64,000 nt of DNA from Ilyonectria destructans. Taxonomy: Eukaryota; Ascomycota; Sordariomycetes; Hypocreales; Nectriaceae. The notes below the pieces were generated by a model, which saw only the letters and a program-made list of their open reading frames with translations, was not told where the DNA came from and searched no databases. This document shows, in pieces, positions 11,242 to 23,011 of the stretch. Every line of letters begins with the position of its first letter. Positions within the stretch are counted from its first letter, which is position 1. The translations under genes and the position numbers were made by a program. Location: contig JAHEWK010000009.1 of NCBI GenBank assembly GCA_020740775.1, positions 2,480,001 to 2,544,000 on the forward strand, read 5' to 3'.

Positions 11242-11818
11242 GCAGAGAGTCGAGAGATCATTGTGCGATAGTGCTCTGTGATGAGTGGCCGGAGGATGGT
11301 TGTTATCTGTGTAGCTTGTAGGAGGAGATGAAGTCAAGGATCTGTACGTCTTTACTGGTTCACTGGAACCAATTTGTTTAAAAATATAGCTGGGTTAACT
11401 TAAGAAACACCTGATCGTTTCAACCAGTACAGTTGTGCTGGATTTTGAGAGATTGTAAAAGCCAGCAAGATGCGTGATCCTGTCGATCTTTCTATCCTCT
11501 ATCCTATGATTTCCATTAAGCAAACCCGGGAACTCCAAGTAATATTATTGCCTCAATGAAGTAAGACTCGTGTAGCACTTACTATTTATCTCTATTGTTT
11601 GAGAATACTGCATGGCTTTGATCTATCTGATGATATTGAGTAAAGCTAAAAAAAAACCAAATTAAGTAAGACTCTCTCACACTGGCTTTCGAGACTTAGC
11701 TCGGGCATTTCAGAGAACAAGAGCAAGGTATTTGAAGCTATGAGTTGTAGTCGGCCCGTTGTGCATACAACGATTTGCCTCCTCACAAGGTCATCCTGGT
11801 CTGGCTTACCCCGCTCGT
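11242..11818. other. Intergenic region, no gene seen
   Basis: About 580 bp downstream of the NPP1-type gene, AT-rich around 11540-11700, including a poly-A run near 11650. No coding remnant or repeat was recognised. Confidence 0.5.
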
Positions 11819-12253
11819 CTAGACCTCCCCATCTTCTCCTTTCTTGTCTTCGCCTCCGGCCTCTCTATCTTGGGGCCCCATTCTATCAGTGTCAAGAATT
11901 ATCTTGATGACTTCTGGGTGCCCGTCCGTACTACTAGTCTTTCGGTAGAGCTCTAGAGCCTCTGCAAAAAGTCCCGGTTCATTCGTCTTCGCCTCAGTTG
12001 CATCTTCCCTGATTTGATCAAGCACTGTAATGTCGGGATTTGGGCCTTGACCAAAGATGACACCGTTTTCTACCCCTCCCTCTATGCAGTAACGAGCCCA
12101 AATGGCGTCACCGTACCGCTGCTCGCGAATTGAATCGATATATATGGTTTTCCATGGCTCGACATATGTTACCATTGTCTGAGTAAGTACTTCATGAATA
12201 GAGATGTCAAGGAACATTTCCTCCACTGGGTGCATAATACCAGGGTCGTTCAT
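11819..12253 (-). CDS. Hypothetical protein, 144 aa
   Basis: A single open frame with a plausible protein-like composition: hydrophobic and aromatic in the first 80 residues (TYVEPWKTIYID, DAIWARYCIEGG), with an acidic and lysine-rich tail (EDKKGEDGE). I recognise no domain, signal peptide or membrane segment. An AG acceptor-like sequence sits just upstream of the ATG, so it could be the last exon of a longer gene. No neighbour suggests a role. It may equally be a chance frame. Confidence 0.35.
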   Translation of the reverse strand: MNDPGIMHPVEEMFLDISIHEVLTQTMVTYVEPWKTIYIDSIREQRYGDAIWARYCIEGGVENGVIFGQGPNPDITVLDQIREDATEAKTNEPGLFAEALELYRKTSSTDGHPEVIKIILDTDRMGPQDREAGGEDKKGEDGEV

Positions 12254-13451
12254 TTCGGAACTGCTTCATATCAGTATGACACAAACCCCAAGCAAAGGTT
12301 ATAGCGTACGAGGGTATCATTGGCACTTTTGTCAAGGTCATAGTGCAGCAATGTTTTGACAGGTGTGATAAGAAAGGAACTTTTGGGGGGGGCGGGGGGC
12401 GGGTAGAGACTGCCGCTTTTATCTACTGTAAGATCAGGGAGTGGCAATCAGGCAACAGGCGGCAATTGGCGAACTGGTAGGTGTATGGTGATTGGACTAC
12501 ATCCCTTAACAAACCAGACCTTGCTTATTATAGCTCTGCAAACTTTCTGGCAGTTATACGTATAAACATCTATCTAAAAGATGAGACTAGAATTAAGAAC
12601 ATGGTTTCTATGGATACATGAGATTAGAGCTACTGAAATGTGATATTGTTTGCTATATGACGAGTTTAATTGTGTAGCAGATGTCACTTTTGTTAAGAGG
12701 GGGTTTTCACAGCATTAAAATGCAATCGCCAATCAAGAGATAAAGACAATGTAGATGAACGCTATTGAGGGATTTTTTACCTTTGGGGTCACAGGTCATC
12801 TGATCAGACGCTTGCAGCCAAATAGGGCTAGGATTGACAGCTTTCTTTATCAGCATCATCAAGAGACTAAAATTACACGACCCCAGTCAGGCCACAGAAC
12901 GGGGCGAACCAGCCTCTCTTGAACTTAAGGCCGAGAATTGAAGTTTCTATCGGCGGAATGCGACCCAGCCTTCTTGATCCCTCAGTGCTTCCGTCCAGGC
13001 TACCTCAGCAGTCAGTCCTTGTCCGCTCCGTAATATCCAATAAGATCATCAGCTTCAGGGAGCCCCTTGTCACCTTGTTTGCTGTCAAGTGAGTTAGCTT
13101 ATCAGACTTCGGTGAAGATTTTACACAGATGGGCGGTAGGGAAGGTGCCTCTTGAGTCATGCAAAATTGAAGAGAATGGATCGCGGATTTCTCTCTTTGC
13201 GATATCCCCAGCAACACAAACAAGACCACAATGAATTTCTTGGCGCGCTGGGTCTTACGTGTCTTGTCGATCCTTCATCCTTGTCCTCGACGTTACAATC
13301 CTCGGTGCTGTGGCCTCATCCGGTGTAGCCTCAATGTACGAGATGTGGAGCGCTCTGCTTTATGCGCATGGACTGTCTGCTAAAATCGGTCTCGTACTTT
13401 TCAAGATCTCTCAGATTGACTTCTTCATCTTTTCAATCGACAATCGCAAAG
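12254..13451. other. Intergenic region with a G-rich tract
   Basis: Holds the promoter of the P450 gene. The only structure seen is a purine-rich run at about 12385-12402 on the plus strand with three guanine tracts of eight, six and three interrupted by single C. The part from 12560 to 12760 is AT-rich. No gene is supported. Confidence 0.5.
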
Positions 13452-15261
13452 ATGTCGACAACTACGGTCGCATCAACGCCCCTTAGCATACTCGTGTCCA
13501 GCCTCACGATGCACAATATGATGGCACTTGTTGGCTTATGGCTGGGGTACCAGTTTTTCAAGGCCTTGTACAACATCTCGCCTCTTCATCCGCTAAGCCA
13601 CATCCCTGGACCAAAGCTGTCCGCTGCCACATATCTTCCCGAGTTTTTTTACGATGTTATTCGATTTGGCCGGTACACCGACGAGATTCGTCGAATGCAC
13701 GAGACATACGGTCAGTGGAAGGGCATTTTAACAAACAGGGCGAAACTAACAGTCGCAGGACCAATCGTTCGCATCAACCCAAACGAGGTTCATTGCAACG
13801 ATGCGAACTTCGCTGAGGAGATCTACGCTGTTAGTGGACGTAAACGCGACAAGCCGGTCCACCAGATCAACGGCTCGGCGTAAGTCCCCCCAGTCATCAT
13901 CCCAATGGTCAGCTGTTTACTGTTGTCTCCTCAGCTTGGGCGAGGCTGGCTTCGGAACCGTAGACCATGATCTGCACCGCACCAGACGTATTCCCCTCGC
14001 CAAGTTCTTCTCCCGTGCCATGATTGCGCGGCTCGAGAGTGAGATTCACGATTTAGTTCAGAGACTTTGCGACAAGTTGTTGGCCCAGTCGGACAAGCAG
14101 GAGCCGTTCGATGTGACCATGGCTTACAGCTGCTTCACCTCCGATGCCATCTCTGGCTACTGTTTTGGACAGAATTTTGGATTCCTCGCCCAAGAGGGAT
14201 GGTATCCCAACTTTCGGGAGCCCACAGCCTCCATTCTGAGACCTGTGTTCATCTTCCGGTTTTTCCCTTGGACCAAATCTCTTACTGTTCTGGGAGAATG
14301 GTACGTATCTCTTGGAATTCCTGGTCGACGGTACACGTGGCTAACTGGAGTAAGGCTCATCGACTATCTGCCCGAAAACATTGCGCTGCTCATTCGGACG
14401 TTGAAGATCGATATCCCCAACAAGGTAAAAAAGACCAAGTCCGAACTGGACGCTGGCATCAGGCACGAGCGCCCAACAGTTTTTGGATCTCTTTTGGAAT
14501 CGGATCTTGAGTTGCTCGAGAAACAGCCTCGACGACTGGCAGATGAGGCTACGGCCGTCGTGGGCGCCGGAACCGAAACCACCAGCTGGGCTCTGGCAAT
14601 CATTACTTACCACCTGTTGACCAAACCCGAGTTGCTAGCAAAGCTCACAGAGGAGCTAAATGGTGCCGTGAGCGATTCGAAGCACCTTCCGACCTGGACC
14701 ACGCTTGAGAAACTGCCTTATCTCGGCGCTGTCCTCCAAGAAGGTCTGCGTCTTTCGTATGGCGTCTCCGCTCGCACGGCGCGTATTCCGACCGAAGAGA
14801 ACCTGGTCTACAGTGGAGAGTTCAACAAGAAATCAGTCGAATATGTGATTCCCCGGGGATACGCCGTTGGCATGTCGGCTGCGATCACACACCATGACGA
14901 GCTTGTGTTTCCTGACTCCTACGAGTTCATCCCTGAGCGTTGGCTTGATGAGAACAACCAGCGCAGAAAAGATGTAGAGCGTGGGATGCTGGCCTTTTCC
15001 AAGGGCAGCAGGTCTTGCCTAGGAATGAAGTAAGTTTGCCCTTCGGTGGCGTGACGATATAGACCGGTCTTGCTAACATGCGATACCTACAGCTTGGCGT
15101 TGTGCGAGCTCAATTTGTGTCTTGCAGGCCTTGTCCTTCGCGTTCTCCCGCAAATGCGCCTATATGAGACGACGGGTGAGGATGTCGCTTACGATCACGA
15201 CATGTTTGTGCCTTGTGCTAAAGATGGGACTAATGGTGTGCGGGTGATGATGGTGGAATGA
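13452..15261 (+). CDS. Cytochrome P450 monooxygenase, membrane-anchored
   Basis: Five exons (13452-13710, 13759-13879, 13935-14300, 14355-15029, 15093-15261) encode 529 aa. An N-terminal hydrophobic anchor (residues about 20-40) is followed by the proline hinge PLSHIPGPK. The I-helix oxygen-binding motif AGTETT, the K-helix EGLR, the PERW segment (FIPERWLD) and the heme loop FSKGSRSCLG with the ligand Cys470 are all present. The third intron is 54 nt without stops, so an unspliced reading would also stay open; splicing there restores the usual GEWLIDYLP junction. The overall sequence resembles fungal trichodiene-oxygenase-like P450s, but the substrate is unknown. No terpene synthase or PKS is nearby. 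It should act on the ER membrane with a P450 reductase. Confidence 0.93.
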
Positions 15262-15656
15262 ACCTTGTAGAGTAGTTCCGGACATTCAATGGATAGTAGT
15301 CTCAAATGAAATTTTCTCTCCCGTTCATTTGATTACTGAAGGCTTTTTCCAGGGCTTTCCCCAAGGCTTTTCCCAAGGCTTTCATTATCTTTCGAGCTGA
15401 AATATGCCATGGCCGGGGTCTCGCCCATCAACTAATCCCCAAGAGGTGTAGATCCATGCTAACGCTGATTGTGGCTTTTTGACGCAGGAGCGCTCTCTTT
15501 CTCCTACCCCAATCAAATGCGTCTGAGTCTCGCGTTAGGCTGACACCGCACAAGTCCACATGTTCGTTCCAGCTTCAAGTTTTTGAGCAACTCAAACCTC
15601 TCATCTTCCCAAATTCCCGCCCGAAAGTCCTCAACCCGGGAAGGAAATAGTCGACA
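15262..15656. repeat. Intergenic region with a short GGCTTT tandem repeat
   Basis: About 395 bp between the P450 and the ankyrin-type gene. At 15339-15385, just after the P450 stop, a 12-15-bp unit built around AAGGCTTTTCCC occurs about four times in slightly different forms. It probably lies in the P450 3' UTR. Nothing else is seen. Confidence 0.55.
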
Positions 15657-16801
15657 ATGGCCCCGGTGCCAAATTTGTACGAACGACAGCTCCCCTCCAA
15701 GCATCAGAAGCTAGCGGAGGTGGATGCTTTGGGAACTGTGACCTTGTGGACGCACTTCTACAACTGCATCGACCTGACAAAGAGCACTGCTTTCGACGTG
15801 CACGATGTAACCTCGACGGCTGAAGAAGACCTCGTTGCAGCTGCCTATAAAATTTATGCTGGTGATGCTGAAAAGAAGGATGCCATTCTAGGTGAGATCT
15901 CAGAACACGCAGCACAAATGCCGCATAATGCGATACTGATTGATTGCTCGTAGAGAACGAATTCTTTCTCAGATTGCTGAACAGGTGTGTCACATGCACC
16001 TACGACATGGTTCAAGGTATGGATTCTTGGCTCAAAGAAGAGACTGGGACTTCTGCATTCGAGACACCTTCTCTACTGCACATCCTCGTTGCAGTCGCTA
16101 TTAAACACTACAACTACGATGTCCTTGTTGACTTGACAAAATTTGCGCTTCCCGCATGTAACATTTTCACTGTTTGTCCATCACCGACAATCTCTTACAT
16201 GGAGCCGACTCTTTCACCAACTGGATGGGACGCCCTTCAGCGCGCGGGTTTGATCACGGCGTCCCAGCGTCCACGAAAAGCCAAAGGAGCATCAAATGCT
16301 CCGGGAGAGTCTCAGCTTCCCTCCACGGGCACCGTGGGTGGAAATATACAATCTTGCGTTCTGGATCTCCCAAGTTCAACCCTCCGATTGTATTTCAGTC
16401 ATGTCCCGCGGACCCTCTATACAGGCATACCGCCATACCCAAAGTGGCCCGGGGATTCCGTGTTGGTAAAGTACGCAGCCTCTCGAACTGGGCCTGATGG
16501 TGTGAAGGTGTTGCAACTTCTGGTCGAAATTGGGGGCATGGACGTCAACGACGCAGAAGCTTGGTGGAAACCGGGCGACTGCGATCCAAGGGACTGGAAC
16601 CCGTTATGTCAAGATGGAAGTGAATGCACAGAGACTGCACTGCATATTGCAGTTGACAGTGAGAATGTCGAAGCCGTCGAATACCTCCTAACGCACGGTG
16701 CGAAAATAGTGGTAGACAAACACGGAAGGGATCAGAAGGCGAGATGCCAGATGAGAGGATTCGCTAAAGTGATGGAGGTATTTGAGAAATATCAGCAGTA
16801 A
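15657..16801 (+). CDS. Hypothetical protein with a C-terminal ankyrin-type repeat
   Basis: Two exons (15657-15891, 15954-16801) joined over a 62-nt intron give 360 aa. The last 100 residues contain a recognisable ankyrin unit (TALHIAVDSENVEAVEYLLTHGAKI), preceded by a weaker one (VKVLQLLVEIGGMDVND). The N-terminal 200 residues are not recognised. There is no signal peptide or membrane segment, so it is probably an intracellular protein-binding protein. An extra intron in the middle (around 16150-16330, which is proline- and serine-rich) cannot be excluded. Confidence 0.72.
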
Positions 16802-18053
16802 CTATCGGCGGGAGTGTTGAAAACACAGCAAAATAATTGAACGAATATGGTTGTCGCTGGCAAATAAGTTATACATTCCCAGTGTGTGTACCGTTGCATC
16901 TTGTGACGGCCCGCACCCAGACCAGGCGGTTAAGAATTGTTGGCATCGAGCACCTTGTATTCATTGTAGCTCACGGGCAAGACCGGGATTTCCACTCCTA
17001 GTTCTCGCCCGACTCTTGAGAAACAGCGAAACCTGGAAGTTATTGAATCCAAACTCGAATGGTTGCCCGATACTATGGCGCGGTACGCGGGGGTTCCTCG
17101 CACGACCTCCGTGCAATCCGTATATCCGGTTTAGCTCCAGCGACCGAACAATTGACCCTTTTAGTTGCCCGCTGTACCCGGTGCCAGTTTATTCTTCCGT
17201 TCCAGCTTCAACACCGATTTCTTAGTGCCTGGACAGGCTTGCATTTGACTCCAGAAGGGGTTTGGAATTTAGCCCAGAGGGAGGCACTAGTAGACATTCG
17301 GAGAGGTAGCGTCGATCTATGATCTGGGGCGTCCGCTGTCGAGAAGGGATGCATAACTGCTGATTGAAAGGCTGTATAGATGAGTCGACTTGGAGTATCA
17401 TGGCGGTCCAGATGAAGCCACGTCACCAGCCTGCAGGTTTCTGCCAAGGTGAGGCGAGTGGCGCATCGCACGCCATGGAGGAAGAGGCCAAGCAGTCCCG
17501 TAGCTTTCTGCTGTGCCAATTACAGCTGGCGTCAGAGATGCAGGCCGGTACGTGACGGCTCCGGGCAGGATGTTCCTGCAACTACTGACAAAATGATTCA
17601 TTCTTCCTTGCCATTTCGCGTCAGGCCACTCGTACAGGAAAAGGAAGGCCCAGGCCCGCCTCCTGCTTCGGCTACGACCAACCGCACTTCTCGCTCTATC
17701 ACGGTTATCCAATGATGGTTAAGGCTTTTGATGCGGGAAGCCGGCCAAGATCATGAGATAACAGATGGCGTGCTGTAACTGGAGGGCAGAGTCAGACGGT
17801 GGGGCTGGAATATGCGGAGATGTGCCACGTATCTCAATCAACGTCCAACTCGGGGTAGCCGTTTGTCTTCTACTTGGGGGCCTCAAAAAGAGCCCCCCGT
17901 GCTCCACTTTGTTGGTCGTAGGTGTCGAGGGAGAATGGTTAGGCTCAAATAAAGGGTAGACTTGATAAAGATCTTCCTCTGAAGTTATGGAGTGTCAACG
18001 CCCACAATTTTCTTCTATGGTCATTGTGCACAGAAAGAACTAAACAAACAGAT
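16802..18053. other. Intergenic region, no gene seen
   Basis: About 1.25 kb. Overlapping open frames exist on both strands around 16851-17715, but none has a domain, and their composition (Arg, Ser and Cys rich) is that of shadow reading. No repeat was detected. Confidence 0.5.
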
Positions 18054-19376
18054 ATGGCAAGCAACTCTAACGGAACGACGTGGGCCTATGAAGAGCCGAG
18101 TGTGGAGTTTATCCCGGACGACGACGGCGACTCCAGGCCTGCAACCTCGTGAGTTTTCACTAGCGTCTAGGCGGCTACTACTCTTACTAACTAGCTTTTG
18201 ATCTTAGTCCTTACGGCGGCACACTGTCCCAGCTGTACTTCAAGGGGCAAGGGCCTCTCTACGTGCCAAATGGACTGCTCCAGGGAAGTCCAGCATTCGC
18301 TGATCGCCACGGCGGAAACAACATCATTGAAATCGGGGATGTCTCTTTGGACGCGGGCCATGTTATGGTTCACTTCCTATACAAAGGAAAATACCAATGT
18401 CTCAAGCCAAAAGGAGAAACTGCCCAGAAGAAACGGACCGCCGAGTTTGCGACTAGTCTTCGAGTTTATTCTGCGGCCCGGGACTATCGCCTTCCTCTTC
18501 TCCGTAATCAAGCAACTAGGCAAATCCAGAGACTTGGAGATGGCCTCAGCCTTCCTTGCATGTTGGATGTCCTACACGACGAGCATCCCAATCTCTGCGA
18601 TGAAGATGACTGGCTGGAAACATACCTGACTTCACGAACTCGGTCCGAGCTTGACAATCTGGACAGATCCAGGGCAGAAACTCTTCTGGCTGAGATCGGG
18701 TGCACTACAACCATTAACAGGGTGCTACTGAAGGCTGTTGTCTCCAGGGAGCTAGAGGAGAGGGAGGCCTTAGCAGAAGAGCGAAAACAGGCCCGTCGGA
18801 AATTGGATGCGCAATTTGTGGAAAAGCTTACAAAAGCAGACTCGATAAACAAGCCGCCATCTGTGGACTATGTTGAGCTTAAGCCAGCTGCAGTAGAGTG
18901 GCCCGCCGAGGTCGAGGTGCCAGTAGAGGACGAGATACCAGCAGGTGACGAGATACCAGCAGCGGAGGAGGGGAATCATGAAGTGGCCGAAGAAGACGTC
19001 TACCCACCTGCCGATGTTCCTCCCGTCGAGGGCCACCCTGATTCCAGTCACGGCATCGACCATCCTCCAAACGACACTAACTTTGACGAATCGAGTCAGT
19101 ATCGTCAGCGTGAAGATTCAAATCTCGGTCAGGATCATACATCGGCTGAACAAGGTGAGTGAAACAATGTCTCAATCGTGATTCAAATTTGCTAATCATG
19201 CAAGATTAGGTGGCGAGTGGAAACATGATTATGATTCGCTGATGCGAGTTACGGCAGAGCCTCCAACACTGCTTTATATGGAAGAGACGAAATCAAAGAA
19301 GGCCAAGAAGAGGGCCAAAAGGACCAAAAGGACGGATTCTCCACCCGAACCCTTGCCTCGTGTCGAGGTTGAGTAG
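18054..19376 (+). CDS. BTB/POZ-like domain protein
   Basis: Three exons (18054-18148, 18208-19154, 19210-19376) give 402 aa. Residues about 30-130 form the divergent BTB-like fold common in fungi (GTLSQLYFKG, then NIIEIGDVSLDAGHVMVHFLYKGKY). A helical region and a coiled-coil-like stretch rich in E, R and K (RELEEREALAEERKQ) follow. Then comes a long acidic, proline-rich low-complexity part with short internal repeats (VEDEIPAGDEIPAAEEG) and a basic tail (KSKKAKKRAKRTKRT) that could be a nuclear localisation signal. BTB domains mediate dimerisation or cullin binding; the partner is unknown. All splice junctions preserve frame. Confidence 0.8.
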
Positions 19377-21314
19377 AAGGCTGAGGAGTAGGCAAACTAT
19401 GCCGGGGATCCCAACGTGGAGGTCTACAAATAGCAAGTAGTTTCTGTTGAAGCGTCTGATGAAAACTGGCCTTGGTCTATAGTTTCGAGTTCTACGGAAC
19501 ATAGTCATCTGGCGAATCACTTGAAATCCAGTGACTGGAGGGTCTGCGGCGAATGCTCAGAGTACCTTTCCAAAGTCAACCAATATTTGCAAGACGGGGA
19601 GAATTGATATCTTCTATGTCTCCTAGGACGAAGGTTGCGTTCACGAGGGGAGGTGATGCTGGGAGGACACGTTATGCGTACCTTGTCGACATACCGAAGA
19701 TGGGCGAACCTTTTATCTTTCTAGCTACTAACTTAAACAATAAAGCATATGGCTGCTTATTCAACATCTCTCAAGGCATCTGAATTTTGAAAAGCGAAGC
19801 CCCACAACCCGTATTTCATCCCCGGAAGACAAGAATGTCCTCGCTTCGGGGCCTCTTACTCCCCACATTGTGGTGAACAATTGCCGAAAAGAGGACATCG
19901 GCTGAGATCTGCACCCGGGTGACGTCAGCACTGGGACATCGTCAAATATCTTTCAGCTAAGGTATTGTCAAGATGAAGCGGTCAAAAGAGTACTTAGAGG
20001 TTTAACGCCGTTGACCGGGGCATAGGAACTGTGAAGCTAAGAAGCCGTGCTGAACCCTGTCCTGGACAGAAGTGCTATATCTAGCCCCCACCTCCACAAG
20101 CCGATGCGGGCGAAGATAATATTAGGGTAGTATAGTATAACCACATGTGTGTTGGACGATCGCCGAGGGTCACATCTGGCGAATTTGGTTAGCCTAACTG
20201 GAAAATAACGTCCACCTTCCGCATGGGAATGTGTTGTCGTAATAACACACGCGGCCATGGTTCGCTCAGTTTTTACAGAACCCGGTCTACCTGACGCGTA
20301 ATATTCCGGGAATTCGTCCCCGCCTAAAAACCCGGCTGGGAAGTAGAGTTGCATTGCGGTTGCCGGTGGGGCCGTAAAGTGTCTAAAGTATCGCGGATCG
20401 TTTGAACGAGCAACCTGGATCGATCACAAGTGGGGCCGGCATTTTGTTTCGTCTTCTGATTATATCAATTATATCCCTCTTGGCTCGTAGGAGTCTAGAT
20501 CTAGAATAACCGAATAACAATCCAATTCTCGAGATTAGATAGTGTGCGCGACTCAAGGATAGTATCACATCCAGAATAAATGCCATTCTGTCGGCAAAGT
20601 AGGTGTAACGGCCTGGTTTCCTAATAATGTGACCCGAAGTGTATTTGGATTTATCGTAGTGAGAGTGAGGCCGTTAGGTGTATTTGGCAATGTAGACAAG
20701 GTGAACAAGTTGTTGCATCTCATTAGTTCGTGACCACATTACCGTTCCTATTGACGCTGCCACTCAGACCGCCCCTTACAATTCAAGCTAAGCGTGTCCG
20801 TGACGGTCTTCTGGACGTAAAAGCTATAGCGCTCAAAAGACTGAGACGCGATAAAAACCCTAGAGAGATTACAACATGACGCTGGAAATGGAGTACTGAC
20901 TCCAGGATTTCGGCATGTGGACAGAGACTAATCTTCGGGAAACGCGGGGAAGCCAGGGTTTGAATCCAGGCGGTCGAAGATCTGCGAGTATCCCTCGTTG
21001 TTGTTCCGCAACTTCCCCGCATTCCAGGATTGGGCTACTGCAGACTGGTGGGTTCCGGGGGTCGGTAGTTACTATTGGTAAGTGCTCGAGCCGGCCTGAT
21101 GATACTCACTGGGCCAACTATATACTCGTTTGCGCGAGGCTACTGTGATTATATATATGAGCTGTAGTATTCTTAGATCTAGAGATTGTTCTGCCTTAAG
21201 CTTCTACTTGCCACCTCACTCCTGTCGACTTCCCAGTTCGACATCGAAACTATCAGTGAACTTTCTCAAGCTCTAGCTGCCTTGTTTTGAAAGCCAACAT
21301 CGTTCACCGCAATC
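19377..21314. other. Long intergenic region with a small inverted repeat
   Basis: Nearly 2 kb without a supported gene. A 9-bp perfect inverted repeat, TAACGGCCT at 20606-20614 and AGGCCGTTA at 20668-20676, brackets 53 bp, and GTGTATTTGG occurs twice nearby (about 20640 and 20679). These could be the remains of a transposon end, but no coding relic is visible. Confidence 0.45.
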
Positions 21315-22331
21315 ATGAAACAGATGTTTATGAAAGCAGCGACACTCTTAGTCCTCGCGGTGGCGGGGTCAGCGATGCCTACCAACACTGTAGTCGACAG
21401 GAGTATGTCATGCAGGTCGAACAGCGACTGCAACCGGGAGTGCATGACGGCCATGGTCACCCAGATCCTGGATTCCATGGTGGCCCACGACCCGTACAGC
21501 TTGCCGTTGGCACAGTTCTACAGGGCAACAGAGAACTCGCACCCAGCAGCGCTCGGCATGATGACTTCATGGCGCACCATTACCAAGGCAGGTCCGCCTA
21601 GCCTGTTGGCAATCGACACGACGAACGGCACGGCGTACTTTGCCCTAGCAATTAGCGAAGGCAACGACGCGACGGAAGCAGTCCTTCGGGCCCGAATCAA
21701 GGTCGTCAACCAGCAGCTCACGGAGCTGGAGCTGTTCATTAACCGCTCCCGCGGCGACCACGGCTTCACTTTCTCGGCCGCCGAAGTTATGGCAAACTAC
21801 GAGCCGTTGATGTCGCCAGCGGCTAATCGGACCAAGGCGAGCCGGGCAACGTTGTGGGCCTTGAGCGAGTCCCTCTTCGCCACGTCCAGCAACTTCTCCG
21901 TCACCGTGGCCGACGAGTGCCTGTTCACCGAAGCAGGCGGGAAAGTCATCGATACCGGGACCTACTCAAACGCATCGAGCACACCGCTGGGTTGTGTCTG
22001 GCCTGATAATCACCCCACTGACACGAACGCCCGAGTCGGCCTAGTCATCGACGAGGAGTTGGGCTTCGTCGTGACCAGCGGTATAATTCCGGGCACCGTC
22101 TACCCCTACGCAAATATTTCCGCCTTTATTCCGAACTCGATGAGTGCGCCGCAGGAAGTCCAGGAGGCGTGGATGGAGGTCATGGAAGCTCAGGGCAATG
22201 TCACGATGCTATCTCCCACCGGAGCCACTGGTGATACTCTGGAAGTGCTCCAGTACTACAACAACGAGCTCCAGGCCATGCAGATCAACGTCTACCTAAG
22301 CGGCCCAAATATGACATCACCCTGGTTGTAG
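21315..22331 (+). CDS. Secreted protein of unknown function (DUF8021-like)
   Basis: Intronless, 338 aa. A signal peptide (MKQMFMKAATLLVLAVAGSAMP) precedes a small cysteine cluster (CRSNSDCNRECM) and then a helix-rich start (MVTQILDSMVAHDPYSLPLA) that resembles secreted fungal proteins of the DUF8021/NTF2-like type. About eight N-glycosylation sequons (for example NGTA, NRSR, NRTK, NFSV, NASS, NISA, NVTM, NMTS) fit a secreted glycoprotein. No catalytic motif can be named. The assignment to DUF8021 rests on general pattern and would need a profile search. Confidence 0.75.
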   Translation: MKQMFMKAATLLVLAVAGSAMPTNTVVDRSMSCRSNSDCNRECMTAMVTQILDSMVAHDPYSLPLAQFYRATENSHPAALGMMTSWRTITKAGPPSLLAIDTTNGTAYFALAISEGNDATEAVLRARIKVVNQQLTELELFINRSRGDHGFTFSAAEVMANYEPLMSPAANRTKASRATLWALSESLFATSSNFSVTVADECLFTEAGGKVIDTGTYSNASSTPLGCVWPDNHPTDTNARVGLVIDEELGFVVTSGIIPGTVYPYANISAFIPNSMSAPQEVQEAWMEVMEAQGNVTMLSPTGATGDTLEVLQYYNNELQAMQINVYLSGPNMTSPWL

Positions 22332-23011
22332 TGTATGTTGTTGATGCCATATGGGGGCGGACTTTTTGTCGCGTTGGATGAGACATGTCAGAATGGGGCT
22401 CAGAGTTGTGTGTGCGACTATCTGCCTCGCTGTCGACCCGCCGAATTTTCATCTTTGCGTGACCGATCGCGCCAAGTTAGAGAGAACCGTAAACATCAAT
22501 TTATATCTTTACAATATTAAAGTCAGAAAAAGGCAACCGTGTGCAGATGACCGAGAGGTTCACCTCTCAAAAAAGCTGCAGAGGCTCCACATCTTCGACC
22601 AGGCAACCATGTCTGATCTTATGGATGGCGTCTAATCGATGCGGATGTGCTGGTTCGTTACCGGACCGTGTGTTACCGATGAGAACCTCCATAAGCCCTC
22701 GACAAAGTCGAAATTTCATATGCAGCAAATAAGGGCTGTAGACGGTAGGGTCTTGTGACTGAGAGAGCAAGGCTGACCTTTGCAGCGAGCATACTGCTTC
22801 TAGCTGATTGTACTCTACGAAATGGGTATCGACCCTGAGCTGGTACTTCTCCACCCAATTAGCAACGAACCAATTAGCCAAGTTAGAAGATAAATACGTG
22901 TATAAAACAAGACTAGCAATGAAACCTTTCAGGAAGGACCGACCTAGTCCTGGTTGGTATGCGCAAACCCAAACTGGTGAATATTCCGCCCCCATTTGCA
23001 AGAGGACTATC
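22332..23011. other. Intergenic region, 3' ends of two convergent genes
   Basis: About 680 bp between convergent stops. A minus-strand frame of 251 codons starting at 23322 runs through this stretch and into the exonuclease gene, but has no domain and is taken as a shadow. Confidence 0.5.

Noticed and set aside
16851..17715. Cluster of overlapping frames on both strands
   Set aside because: Arg/Ser/Cys-rich shadow reading without motifs.
20930..21010. tRNA-like T-loop phrase GGTTTGAATCC
   Set aside because: The flanking bases do not pair into a T stem, and no acceptor stem or anticodon arm can be built around it.
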